The notes below the pieces were generated by a model that saw nothing but the letters and a program-made list of their open reading frames with translations, was not told the DNA's origin and searched no databases. A stretch of DNA of 64,000 nucleotides from Stomoxys calcitrans (taxonomy: Eukaryota > Arthropoda > Insecta > Diptera > Muscidae), in NCBI RefSeq assembly GCF_963082655.1, contig NC_081554.1, positions 51,028,750-51,092,749 of the forward strand. The letters are read 5' to 3'. Of the stretch, positions 54,503-63,715 are shown in pieces. A program made the translations under genes and the position numbers. How positions within the stretch are numbered: the stretch's first letter is position 1; every line of letters begins with the position of its first letter.

Positions 54503-54836
54503 ACATGGGACTCGGTCCTTCGTTATTAAATTGTATAAAGTCGTACCTTATTGGCAGATCACAAATGGTGAAATTTGGTATGCAGTGTCTAATAAAACTA
54601 ATGTGAGTTCTGGGGTTCCACAAGGGAGCCATCTTGGTCCTGTACTTTTTACTTTGTTCAGTAATGACTTGCCGAATGTAGTATGCCACTCTAAAGTCAA
54701 TATATTTCTGTCGTATAATCTCGAGACGCATCAAAGTTTACAGCAATCTGATCTTAACAGTTTTTTGGACTGGTGCCAAACATAATCTACTGGAACTAAA
54801 CATATGACCTTTTTTAGACTAGGAAGTGTACAATCA
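54503..54836 (+). pseudogene. Jockey-like reverse transcriptase, 3' fragment
   Basis: This continues the RT split by the SINE. The translation reads LLNCIKSYLIGRSQMVKFG, then the RT signature VSSGVPQGSHLGPVLFTLF, then SNDLPNVV, then FLSYNLETHQSLQQSDLN and FLDWCQT. The SGVPQG box is strongly diagnostic of non-LTR RT domains. Between HSKV and NIFLSYN there is no YADD-type catalytic motif, although the two catalytic aspartates belong there. A short in-frame deletion is the simplest explanation. The coding text fades at about 54835, just before a poly(A) run. Together with 53403-54195 it forms one inactivated element of which only part of the RT survives. Confidence 0.85.
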
Positions 54837-54952
54837 AAAAAAAAAAAAAAATATGTTCAAATATTTGGGGACGCAGCGGAGCGGGTCGAATTCCTACGAA
54901 AGTTTCACACTTATGATAGAAAAATTAAATATATCCCAAGAAAAGGTCAGAG
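54837..54952. other. Poly(A) run and unassigned sequence
   Basis: A run of about 17 A begins at 54836. It is followed by ~100 bp (ATGTTCAAATATTTGGGG and GCAGCGGAGCGGG) that I cannot assign. The A run could be the tail of the RT element, but the coding text reaches it almost directly, so an internal truncation is also likely. Confidence 0.5.
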
Positions 54953-55150
54953 ATTTTTTATTTGAAGAATTAACGTTCAAATGTGCTTCCATTTGATCAA
55001 AGGGTTCATAAAGGGCAATTTTTTAAGAGATTAGGAAAGTTTTTCCAAAAATTTTTTATTTGAAGAATTAACGTTCAAATGTGCTTCCATTTGATCAAAG
55101 AGTTCATAAAGGGCAATTTTTAAAAGCTTAGGAAAGTTTTTCCAAAAAAA
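54953..55150. repeat. 98-bp tandem duplication beside the mariner-like fossil
   Basis: ATTTTTTATTTGAAGAATTA at 54953 recurs at 55051. Both copies run through CGTTCAAATGTGCTTCCATT, GGGCAATTTTT and GGAAAGTTTTTCC. On the minus strand this lies downstream of the transposase remnant, so it is probably the element's 3' untranslated or terminal region, duplicated once. Confidence 0.75.
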
Positions 55151-55720
55151 AAAAAAAAAACACATAAAATTCAGAAAAATTCATGAAATCTTTATTCGCT
55201 TCGAATGTAATGTTTGAGGATAATTTCATGCAAATGTTGATTGTGACTGCGCCTCCAGTGATCCATCCGCTTAATCCAATTCTGGCATACTTTTTCCAAC
55301 ATTCCGGCCGGTATCTCACGAATAAATTGTCTTCAATATTGTCTTCCAATACGTCAATTGAAGCGGGTTTGTCTGTATAGACATGAGCTTCAACATAGCC
55401 CCACAAAAAACAGTCTTAAGGTATTAAATCGCACAATCAAGAGGGCCAATTGAAAGATCCCAACTAACGTGAAATAAAATGTTGCCGAACTCTCCTCTCA
55501 ATAAGTCCATTGTTAGGCTAGCTGTGTGGCATGTGGCACCGTCTTGTTGAAACCACATGTCATGCAAGTCAAGCTCTTGCATTTTGGGCCCAAAAAAAAT
55601 GTTGAATATCATCTGACGGTAGAGCTCACCAATCACAGTTACATTACGATTCGCATCATCTTTGAAGATGTACGGTCCAATGATGCCACCAGCCCAAAAA
55701 CCGCATCAATCTGTGACTAT
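55137..55720 (-). pseudogene. Mariner-like (IS630-Tc1-mariner superfamily) transposase remnant
   Basis: On the minus strand, reading leftwards from about 55713, the pieces are in order: a GGIIGPY-like stretch in one frame; ELYRQMIFN and MQELDLHDMWFQQDGATCHTA (55636-55424 frame); LLRGEFG; a CDL...FLWGYVEAHVYTDKPASI piece in another frame (from ~55420); and a shifted ending that reads toward HLHEI-like text. WFQQDGATCHTA carries a catalytic Asp, and the FLWGYV block follows the position of the last acidic residue in this family. At least two frameshifts break the ORF, and the N-terminal DNA-binding half is missing: it stops where the A-element end begins at 55721. Terminal inverted repeats were not found. 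Confidence 0.82.
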
Positions 55721-55772
55721 TTACACCCTCGCACATAAGAAGGGAGTATACGAATTTCGTCATTCTGTTGTA
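55721..55772 (-). mobile_element. A-element copy 2, 3'-terminal piece (split by a retrotransposon)
   Basis: Read on the minus strand this is the end of the A-element: CAGAATGACGAAATTCGTAT, then ACTCCC and a partial hairpin ending near 55721. It matches the ends of copies 1 and 3 (AATGACGAAATTAGTATACC and AATGACGAAACCAGTATACC). The rest of the copy continues at 56825. The piece directly abuts the mariner-like fossil. Confidence 0.75.
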
Positions 55773-56824
55773 GGTTAGGTTAGGTTGAAGAGAGGGTGCA
55801 GATATTAATCCGCCCCATGCCACTATGGACATACACCTAAGCCAGTAATCGGCTTGTTGTGCGCTCAAAAAACCATAAAGTAACCTCTAAAAAGAAAATG
55901 TTAAGTTAGGAATTCCGTGCAACTTACAAAATCCTTAATTGTTTTCAATACCACTCCCCTAAGTTGGTTCATGTCTGATATTGTGTCTCCGCCTAGGTAC
56001 CGGTATCTGCTACACGCGAAAGTCGGGCAATGACAAAGGAATCATCATCATCTTCCCCGCATGCCCTACACATGCTCTCACTTGCCGCACCGATTTTACA
56101 TAAGTTAGCTCGTAGCTATACTGACTTCCTTCTTGCTTCCTTTCAGTTCAATAGCCTCGTCTTCTCACGATCTGGATCCCTCCCATAGGATTTTCGTCGT
56201 CTTATCGACCGTTTCGCTGTTCCACAATGTTGCATACGCATTTGTCGCCCACTCCCTTAACTCGGATTGCGTCGACCCGAAAGGCTTCGGGTTAACCAAG
56301 TTTATTGACGGCAGTCCTGTGGCCTTCACCACCAAATCGTCTGCCTTTTTATTTCCCCTTTCTCCGTTATGGTCCGGCACCCAAACGATGCGGATTCAGA
56401 GAGGGCGTTATTCTACTTCTTGCACTGCAAGACTGGTCGTGACCTTACCGTCCTGGTTGTTATTGCCCTTATGGTCAGTTTACTGTCGGTAAAGATGTTT
56501 TCATTCGACGTCCTCGCGTTAGCACCATACCACTTCACGCATTCTGTGATCGCCCGGATCTTCGCCTGCAGGATCGTATTATGGTCAGGCAGTCTAAAAT
56601 AGATCTCAGTCCCTGGGTTTTCAATGTAAACCCCCAGGCCCACTGTAACATGATGTTCCAGATGGCAATACTAGGGTTCCGTCAATCCAAGATTGTGACG
56701 ATGGTAGCAGTGCCTCGCACTCGACTTTAAGTTTCATCTCAGGTATCCGATCGGAAACCTCTCCACTTCCTTCCAGGTTTCCTATCGTCACATCGATTAT
56801 AACGGGGTCGGTATGAGCTGCTAC
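55773..56824 (-). mobile_element. 5'-truncated non-LTR retrotransposon with RNase H (I/R1-like), 12-bp TSD
   Basis: The element reads right to left. Its tail on the minus strand is CAACCTAACCTAACC (plus-strand TAGGTTAGGTTAGGTT at 55771-55786). Both flanks carry CATTCTGTTGTA (55761-55772 and 56825-56836), a clean 12-bp target-site duplication, and the surrounding DNA is the same A-element on both sides. The insert contains C-terminal RT-linked sequence, an RNase H domain and a cysteine-rich C-terminal stretch (MCRACGED-like, near 56060). Only about 1.05 kb remains, as expected for incomplete target-primed reverse transcription. An alternative R1- versus I- or LOA-clade placement cannot be settled here. 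Confidence 0.85.
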
Positions 56825-56830
56825 CATTCT
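56165..56830 (-). pseudogene. RNase H domain fossil of the non-LTR element
   Basis: The minus strand encodes, right to left: DPVIIDVTIGNLEGSGEVSD (56827 downward); GLGVYIENPGTEIYFRLPDH with QAKIRAITECVKW and FTDSKLTIRAI (56643-56413); and then HNGERGNKKADDLVVKATGL (56380 downward). RNase H cleaves the RNA strand of RNA-DNA hybrids using acidic residues. The Asp of TDSK and the ADD segment are present. The expected first Asp segment before GLGVYIE is lost where SGTSCY meets the next frame. Lys stands in QAKIRAI where family members usually have Glu. Three frames are used, so the copy is dead. Which residues are missing is judged from my knowledge of the family. Confidence 0.82.
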
Positions 56831-57345
56831 GTTGTAAATCCTGGAAATGTTTATCTAAGATCCCATAAAGTATATATATATTCTTGATCGCCATAACGAT
56901 TTAAGTCGATCTAGACATGTCCGTCCGTCTGTCAGTCCGCCCGTCTGTCTGTAAAAAGCACGCTTACTTTCAAAGAAGTAAAGCCGCTAGCCGCTTTAAA
57001 TTTTACACAAATACTTCTTATAACTGTAGGTCAGTTGGGACTGAATATCGGTTCATGTTTTGATATAGCTGCCATACAAACCGATCTTGGATCTTGACTT
57101 CTTAAGTTCTTGGAGAGCGCAATTCTTATTCGATTTGGCTGAAATTTTGTCCGGCAAATCCTCTCATGACCACCAACATACGTGTTTATTATGGTCTGCT
57201 TCGTTCTGTAGCCTGATACAGCTCAAATATAAATCGATCTCTCTATTTTACTTTTTGATCCCCCACAGGCAATTTTTATTCGAAATGGCTGACATTTTAC
57301 ACAGGTCTCCTACAGATAATGTAATTGTGATCCAAACCGGACCAT
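56825..57345 (-). mobile_element. A-element copy 2, main part (minus strand)
   Basis: This is the reverse complement of copies 1 and 3. In plus-strand order it shows ATATATATTCTTGATCGCC, a GTCCGTCCGTCTGTCAG tract, AAGCACGCTTACTTTC, TGTAGGTCAGTTGGGACTG, GATATAGCTGCCATACAAAC, and then 5'-side units with ATCGATCTCTCTATTTTAC, which corresponds to the GTAAAATAGAGAGATCGG of copy 1. The last ~150 bp look like the copy 1 start. It meets plus-oriented copy 3 head to head near 57345. Confidence 0.78.
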
Positions 57346-57639
57346 ATCACGTTTATATGGCAGCTATATCAGGTTATGAACCGATTTGAATCATATTTGA
57401 CACAGTTATTGGAAAAGATACCAAAACACTATGTGCAAAATGTCATTCCAATCGGATAAGAATTGCGCCCTCTAGAGGCTCAAGAAGTCAAGACCCAAGA
57501 TCGGTTTATATGGCAGCTATATCAGGTTATGAACCGATTTGAACCCTATTTGGCACAGTTGTTGAAAGTCATAGTAAAAAACGTCATGCAAAATTTCAGC
57601 CAAATCGGATAGGAATTGCGTTCTCTAGAAGCTCAAATT

Positions 57640-57876
57640 TTGGGTCGCCCAAAAAGTAATTGCGGATTTTTTAAAAGAAAGTAAATGCATTTTTAATAAA
57701 ACTTAGAATGAACTTTAATCAAATATAGTTTTTTTACACTTTTTTTCTAAAGCAAGCTAAAAGCAACAGCTGATAACTGACAGAAGAAAGAATGCAATTA
57801 CAGAGTCACAAGCTGTGAAAAAATTTGTCAACGCTGACTATATGAAAAATCCGCAATTACTTTTTGGGCAACCTAA
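57640..57876. mobile_element. 237-bp mariner-type MITE with 32-bp terminal inverted repeats
   Basis: The left end TTGGGTCGCCCAAAAAGTAA continues to TTGCGGATTTTT. The right end is its inverse (AAAAATCCGCAATTACTTTT, GGGCAACCTAA), with two mismatches over ~32 bp. The flanks are TT (57638-57639) and TA (57877-57878), consistent with a TA duplication in which one base mutated. The homologous, uninterrupted sub-repeat near 58305 reads CTCAAATAGTTAAG, exactly the sequence expected before insertion. The interior is AT-rich with no ORF, so mobilisation would have needed a transposase from elsewhere. Confidence 0.9.
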
Positions 57877-58781
57877 TAGTTAAGTACCCAGATCGGTTTA
57901 TATGACAGCTATATAAGGTTATGAACCGATTTGAACCATACTTGATACATTTATTGGATATCACAACAAAACACGTCGTGCAAAATTGCATTCCAATCGA
58001 ATAAGAATTACGCCCTCTAGATGCTCAAGAAGTCAAGACCCAAGATCGGTTTGTATGGCAGCTATATCAGGTTATGATCCCATTTGAACCATACTCGATA
58101 AAGTTGTGGGATATCATAACAAAATAATTGGTGCAAAGTGCCCTCTAGTGGCTCAAGAAGTCAAGATCCCAGATCGGTTTATATGGCAGCTATATCAGGT
58201 TATTAACCGATTTGAACCCAATTTGGCACAGTTGTTGAAAGTCATAATAAAAAACGTCATGCAAAATTTCAGCCAAATCAGATAGGAATTGCGTCCTCTA
58301 GAAGCTCAAATAGTTAAGTCCCCCGGTTTATATGACAGCTATAACAGGTTACGGACCGATTTGAACCATACTTGGCACAGTTGTTGGATATCATAACAAA
58401 ACATGTTGTGCAAAATTTCATTCCAATCGGATAAAAATTGCGCCCTCTAGAGGCTCAAGAAGTCAAGACTCAAGATCGGTTGATATGGCAGCTATCTGAA
58501 AACATGGACCGATATGGCCCATTTACAATCCCAACCGACCTACACTAATAAAAAGTATTTGTACGAAATTTCAAGCGGCTAGCTTTACTCCTTCGGAAGT
58601 TAGCGTGCTTTCGACAGACAGACGGACGGACGGTTGGACAGACGGACGGACGGACATGGCTAGATCGACATAAAATGTCACGACGATCAAGAATATATAT
58701 ACTTTATGGAATATATATACTTATGGTTTATGGGTCTCAGACGAATATTTCGAGTAGTTACAAACAGAATGACGAAACCAG

Positions 58782-58810
58782 TATACCCCCATCCTATGGT
58801 GGAGGATATA
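58782..58810 (+). repeat. 3'-terminal hairpin of A-element copy 3
   Basis: TATACCCCCATCC and GGTGGAGGATATA pair around a TAT loop: 13-bp arms with a few mismatches. The same structure, more diverged, ends copy 1 (53374-53402) and the split copy 2 (55721-55750). Confidence 0.65.
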
Positions 58811-59542
58811 AAGATAAATGTCCTTTGGTTTATAGATTTCTTCTTATTCTCTTACGCCCACAGAGACGTCTTTTAGTTTTTCCCATAATGTTGTCTTAAG
58901 CACCTTGTCAGCAAGAGTAACATGGACATACATATGTGTTTAATTAAATATAAGTTCTTGGTAATAATTCAACACTTGGTAAATTTAATTAGAGCATAAA
59001 TTCAATTTGTGTGTATTGACATATTTTACTTAGAAATTCTAATTAAGCAATATTCCTTTTGCTAAATGTCTGTCTGTGTGTGTGTTAGTGTGTGTGCTAC
59101 AACAATTGCTTAATGATGATTTCCAGGATTTTAATCAAAGAGATGAGAATAATCGACAATTACGGGTGGACTGTCATTAACATGAGTATGACCCTAGAAA
59201 ATCATTTGCAACTCGTTAGTCCCTCAAGCATTTTACTGGCTGGTCACCACCAACAATGGCAACATGGCCTCCCATTTGACAGCAACCCAAAAACATATGT
59301 ATCATACATATATACATAGCAGTGTATTAACACATTCCAACCCAGGGGCGAATACGGTGGATACCCCAGGATGTGAAATGGTTCTCTCTGTCTATGTTAG
59401 CACGTGTTGCTTAAGTGATTAACTCTTAATGATGACCATTAGAGTTGGATGGATGTGTACCCATATTGGATTACTCCGGTGGAACTGGTCATATGAAAAT
59501 GGGTGAATCCATAATGAAGTGAAGGGTAACGATTTTTATTAA
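58811..59542. other. Apparently single-copy sequence, no gene recognised
   Basis: About 730 bp share no motif with the satellite or the dispersed repeats. The stretch includes a short TG-rich tract (TGTCTGTCTGTGTGTGTG near 59067), some ATACATATATACATA-type sequence near 59310 and ordinary AT-rich DNA. The longest ORFs (~75 codons) show no recognisable domain or codon structure. It may be host intergenic or intronic DNA, and it is the best candidate in the window for a unique anchor. Confidence 0.5.
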
Positions 59543-61060
59543 AAAGTAAAAACGTGCTAAGTTTGGCCGGGCCAAATCTTGGGAACCCAGCACCAGGGAT
59601 TCTGCTACAAATTTATACAAAATAAATTTTATTCTACTCTACCAAACTTTGTCAAACCAGCAAAAATTAAAGCTTCTAGGAACCGAACAAAGATAAGCGA
59701 GATATCGGTATATATGGGAGCTATACTAGGCGCACTTGTTGGAAGTCATAGCGGAACAGCACATGGAAGTCATAATAGAAGACTATGTGCGAAATTTCAG
59801 CCAAATCGGACAAAAATTGAGGCTTGTAAGGGGTCAAGAGGTCAAATCGGGAGATCGTTTTACATGGGAGCTATATCAGGCTATAGGTCGATTTTGGCCG
59901 TACTAGGCACAGTTGTTGGAAATCATAACAAAACACTACATGCAAAATTTCAGCCATATCAGACAAAAATTGCGGCTTGTAAGGGGTCAAGAGGTCAAAT
60001 CGTGAGATCGGTTTATATGGGAGCTATATCAGGCTATAGGCCGATTTTGGCCGTACTAGGCACAGTTGTTGGAAATTACAACAGAGCATCACACGCAAAA
60101 TTTCAGCCAAATCAGACAAAAATTGCGGTTTGTAAGGGGTCAAGAGGTCAAATCGGGAGATCGGTTTATATGGGAGCTATATCAGGCTATAGTCCGATTT
60201 TGGCCGTACTAGGCACAGTTGTAGGAAATCATAACAAAACACTACATGCAAAATTTCAGCCAAATCAGACAAAAATTGCGGCTTGTAAGGGGTCAAGAGG
60301 TCAAATCGGGAGATCGGTTTATATGGGAGCTATATCAGGCTATAGTCCGATTTTGGCCGTACTAGGCACAGTTATAGGAAATCATAACAAAACACTACAT
60401 GCAAAATTTCAGCCAAATCAGACAAAAATTGCGGCTTGTAAGGGGTCAAGAGGTCAAATCGGGAGATCGGTTTATATGGGAGCTATATCAGGCTATAAGC
60501 CGATTTTGGCCATACTAAGCACAATTATTGGAAGTCATAACAAAACACTACATGCAAAATTTCAGCCAAATCAGACAAAAATTGCGGCTTGTAAGGGTTC
60601 AAGAAGTCAAATCCGGAGATCGGTTTACATGGGAGCTATATCAGGTTCTTTACTGATTTGGACCGTACTTGGCACAATTGTTAGGAGTTACAATAGAACA
60701 TTACATGCAAAATTTCAGCCAAATCGGAAAATTGCGGCTTGTAAGGGTTCAAGAAGTCAAATCCGGAGATCGGTTTACATGGGAGCTATATCAGGTTCTT
60801 TACCGATTTGGACCGTACTTGGCACAATTGTTAGGAGTTACAACAGAACATCACAAAAATTTAGTCAACTCGGGAGATCGGTTTCTATAGGAGATATATC
60901 AGGTTCTTGACCGATTTGATCCGTACTTCGCACAGTTGTTAAAACTTAAAACAGAACACCACATTCAAAATGTCAGCCAAATCGGACCAAAATTGTGGCT
61001 TCCAGGGGCTCAAGAAATCAAATCGGGTTTCATGGGAGACCAGCTAAACTGGGCCCGCTT
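59543..61060 (+). repeat. B-element: head plus seven or more 153-bp sub-repeats
   Basis: A distinctive head (AAAAACGTGCTAAGTTTGG, CCGGGCCAAATCTTGGGAAC) precedes units with AGATCGGTTTATATGGGAGC, ATTTTGGCCGTACTAGGCAC, AAAATTTCAGCCAAATCAGA and ATTGCGGCTTGTAAGGGGTC. AGATCGG cores at 60005 and 60158 are exactly 153 bp apart. Units near 59.9-60.5 kb are nearly identical, while those after 60.6 kb diverge (GGTTCTT instead of GGCTATA). Because 153 is divisible by three and the frame has no stop, a 443-codon reading frame (59579-60910) arises with a 51-residue period. It has no start context, domain or bias of a gene, so I treat it as a repeat artefact. Confidence 0.85.
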
Positions 61061-63715
61061 CGCTGCTCGTTCTTTTACCATCTTATTTTATCTGAGCCCC
61101 ATACAATCATGCCAGGAAATAAGTCCTGTTTGGGGGTGCTGGTAAGGCCTTTCAGATATTTCGCGCCCATGTGGATATTATATTGGTGCTCTTCTCCCAA
61201 ATTCCTTTCATTGGAGCCTTATATTGCTATGGTCGGTAAATATATCTGGTATGGGGGTGTTTTTGGGGGTGAGGGTGATCCCCATATATCAGATTCATGC
61301 TCTGGTCTCAAATGCCTTTCATTGTAGTCCGTTATTGTCATTATTGGTTTATATTCCATTTGGCATGTGGCTTTGGGGGTGGGGCGGCCGCCTATATATC
61401 CCACCCTAAATAAGGATATGAATTTCTGTATTTAAGTAACTATAAACAAACTAAATTTCGCTTATATCGCCCTACCTGGCGTTTTTGAAAATACGGTATG
61501 GGGAGAGTACGCTCGTTAAAGTTTGGATGTTAGATCTACTTCATTCTCTTAGATTTGGTGGTGGATTGGAGTAGCCAAACTCTTTGCCACGAAAGTGGAT
61601 GTCAGATTCATACTCCACTCCCAAAAACAACATTGGAGCTGCATATTGCTATCGTGGGTATATATGTATGGTTTAGCCAAAGTTAATGAGGTGAGGCGTC
61701 ACTGAAAAGGTAAAAATTTGAGCCTCTTTTTACCATAATCCACAAATATGTCCAGTTTGGGGGGTATGCAGGGTGGGGCAGCCACCCACGTACTTAGCCC
61801 TGAAAGAATGTCAGCATCGTGCTCTACTCTCACATTTCTTTAATTTGAGCCCCAATTGCCCCATTGGTTTAGGAGGAGTTTATGGGGTGAGACGACCCCA
61901 AAACACTTGGCTTCAAAATTGGATATCAAATTCGTTTTCTACTATCAAGTACCTATTATTTATCGCCATAGTAGGCAAGGGAGGGAGTTTAGAGGCGGAC
62001 CCTGAAGTAATATCAGCATCGTGGTAGAGTACGATTTTGTATGAGCGCCCCATAATGTCAAGCATTTTGAAGGAGGCTATCGCGATATTCGGGTCAATGG
62101 GTCTCGTTCAGATCCACACATATTATTAATTTTGTATTGGTTATCTACATTCAAAATCGTATTTCAAAGCGACCACTTGGGATTCCGCAGGTCCTCCTGT
62201 GTCCATCCCAAATTGAGGGTGAAAAGTGTACTCTACTACCGAAGACCTTTGATTTCTGTCCTATTTTCTCCTGATCGGCCTTCATGTATTATTTCATATA
62301 ATTCATATATTTTTTAATACCATTTTTTTGGGCTACTATCCTGGGAGGGGGATTGCCCTCTGACACGCCCTTTGATTTGAGTACAATAAGTACAATAAAT
62401 TCTCGGCTATCCTACATGACAGTTTGACGTTGCATGGCATGACAATCCAATGGCAGCCCGTTGTATATACCTGATTGACCCGATGAATTCCTTCATCGGC
62501 AAGGGCTGATGCCTCATAGTACCACACACTGCTACAACAACAACAGCAACAACGTTGCATTTATTGGGAGGAGAGGGTCGCTCCCCCCGACGCATTGAAC
62601 CAAACGACAATTTATTTGAGTCTTTTATTGTCGCGATCTAATGTCCTGCGGAACGGTATTATGTGACCCATATACTTGAATCCTTACACAACCCTTAGAT
62701 TCGAAATATATTTCCATAGACCTTTCTTTGAATTGTCATATTATGCCGATCGAACTACACGTCCTATCGAAGGGTATGTAGTGGATGAGCCGGTCCCAGA
62801 CTCTGTACCCTAATTGGGCATACCAAATTCGTAGTCAACTCCCAAAGACCTTTCATTCGATACCCATTTTGTGGCGTTGGATATTTATTTATGCCCGTTT
62901 TGAGGGTTTTTGGGGTTAGGAAGGCCCCGCAGACACCTTGGACCAAATTCTTATATCAGATGTGTACTCAACTTCCGAATATCTTTCGTTTGATACCCAT
63001 TTTGTCCCAATCGGTAAATATGACCTGTTGAGGGGTTTTGGGTGGTGAGGAGGCGCCTCAGACACCAAGAATAAGTTTCTATATCACCATTGGATTCTAC
63101 CTTGAAATAGCTTTCATTTGATATCCATATTGTCCCAATCGGTAAATTTGTCCTGCTGGGGGGTTTTGGGGGGAGAGCCCTCAGACCAAAAAATTCATTT
63201 TTGTAGCAGATTTGTTTTTTACTTTTAAATACCTGTTGAAAGTGTCCTGTTGGATGGTGCTTTTGGGGGTGAGGGGCGCCCTCCGACACTTAGGGTAACA
63301 TTTTAAAGCCAAGTTCATACTCTACTCTTAAATACCTTTCATTTGATACCCATATTGACCAAAGCGACAAAAGTGTCCTCTTGGGGCTGGTGGACCCTCC
63401 CGAAAACGAAGAGTGAAATTTGTATACCAAATTCGTACTCTCCTCTTAAATATCTTTCATTTGATACCCATATTGTTCCAATCGGTACACATGTTCGTTC
63501 GGGTGGGTTTTAGGATGGGGCGTCCCCCCAAGTTATTTGACCCCAAATTTTTTTTCAATTTTGTATTTTTGGGGTACCATAAGGTGGCATACAAAATTTC
63601 GCTTAAATCGGTGCTCGCATCTCTGAGATCTGTCGTTTTTGAAAATTGTGGTATGGGATATAAAAAAATGTAGTACCCTGTTTTCACCGGAGGCCCAAAC
63701 TCCACCTGTGAATAA
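61061..63715 (+). repeat. Degenerate G/T-rich tandem region (CTTTCATTTGATACCCATAT-type units)
   Basis: Loosely repeated blocks share CTTTCATTTGATACCCATAT, TTGTCCCAATCGGTAAAT, GGGGGTTTTTGGGGGTGAGG and CCAAATTCGTACTCTAC. Recognisable copies lie near 61204, 61317, 61629, 61835, 62847, 62986, 63113, 63336 and 63453. Spacing is irregular, from about 110 to 200 bp. The last part ends with GGGATATAAAAAAATGTAGT and ACCGGAGGCCCAAACTCC, which looks like an element terminus at about 63715. No coding region is supported. Since it directly follows the 153-bp units and another such block starts after it, it is probably part of the same composite element. Confidence 0.7.
62385..62560 (-). mobile_element. 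Fragment of another dispersed repeat with a (TTG)n tract
   Basis: On the minus strand this reads GTTGTTGCTGTTGTTGTTGT, AGCAGTGTGTGGTAC, CTTGCCGATGAAGGAATTC, ATCGGGTCAATCAGGTATAT and GGCTGCCATTGGATTG. It is unlike the surrounding G/T-rich units and resembles a common fly retroelement-associated sequence I recall without a name. Edges are approximate and no target-site duplication was found. Confidence 0.45.

Larger units (their letters stand above)
57346..58810 (+). mobile_element. A-element copy 3 (about eight 153-bp sub-repeats plus 3' end)
   Basis: AGATCGGTTTATATGGCAGC-type cores occur near 57345, 57499, 57890, 58043, 58171, 58318 and 58473. Spacing is 150-154 bp once the 239 bp of MITE plus duplication are subtracted; one unit is shortened to 128 bp. 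The 3' part carries CCAACCGACCTACACTAATA, TTAGCGTGCTTTCGACAGAC, GACGGACGGACG, AAGAATATATATACTTTATG and a terminal hairpin. It has an extra copy of ATATATATACTT at 58711, a small local duplication. Confidence 0.8.

Noticed and set aside
54159..54734. 191-codon minus-strand ORF and 141-codon plus-strand ORF across the SINE
   Set aside because: Both run through the SINE and RT junctions and have no recognisable domain. They are shadows of the nested insertion.
56133..56602. Plus-strand ORFs of 119 and 77 codons
   Set aside because: They are antisense to the RNase H fossil, which is clearly encoded on the minus strand.
59579..60910. A 443-residue repetitive protein gene
   Set aside because: It is explained by a stop-free frame of a 153-bp repeat. 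The same unit in A-elements is full of stops, and there is no start or promoter context.
62336..62610. Minus-strand ORFs with a run of cysteines or valines
   Set aside because: The run comes from a (TTG)n-type tract in a dispersed repeat and is not a cysteine-rich protein.
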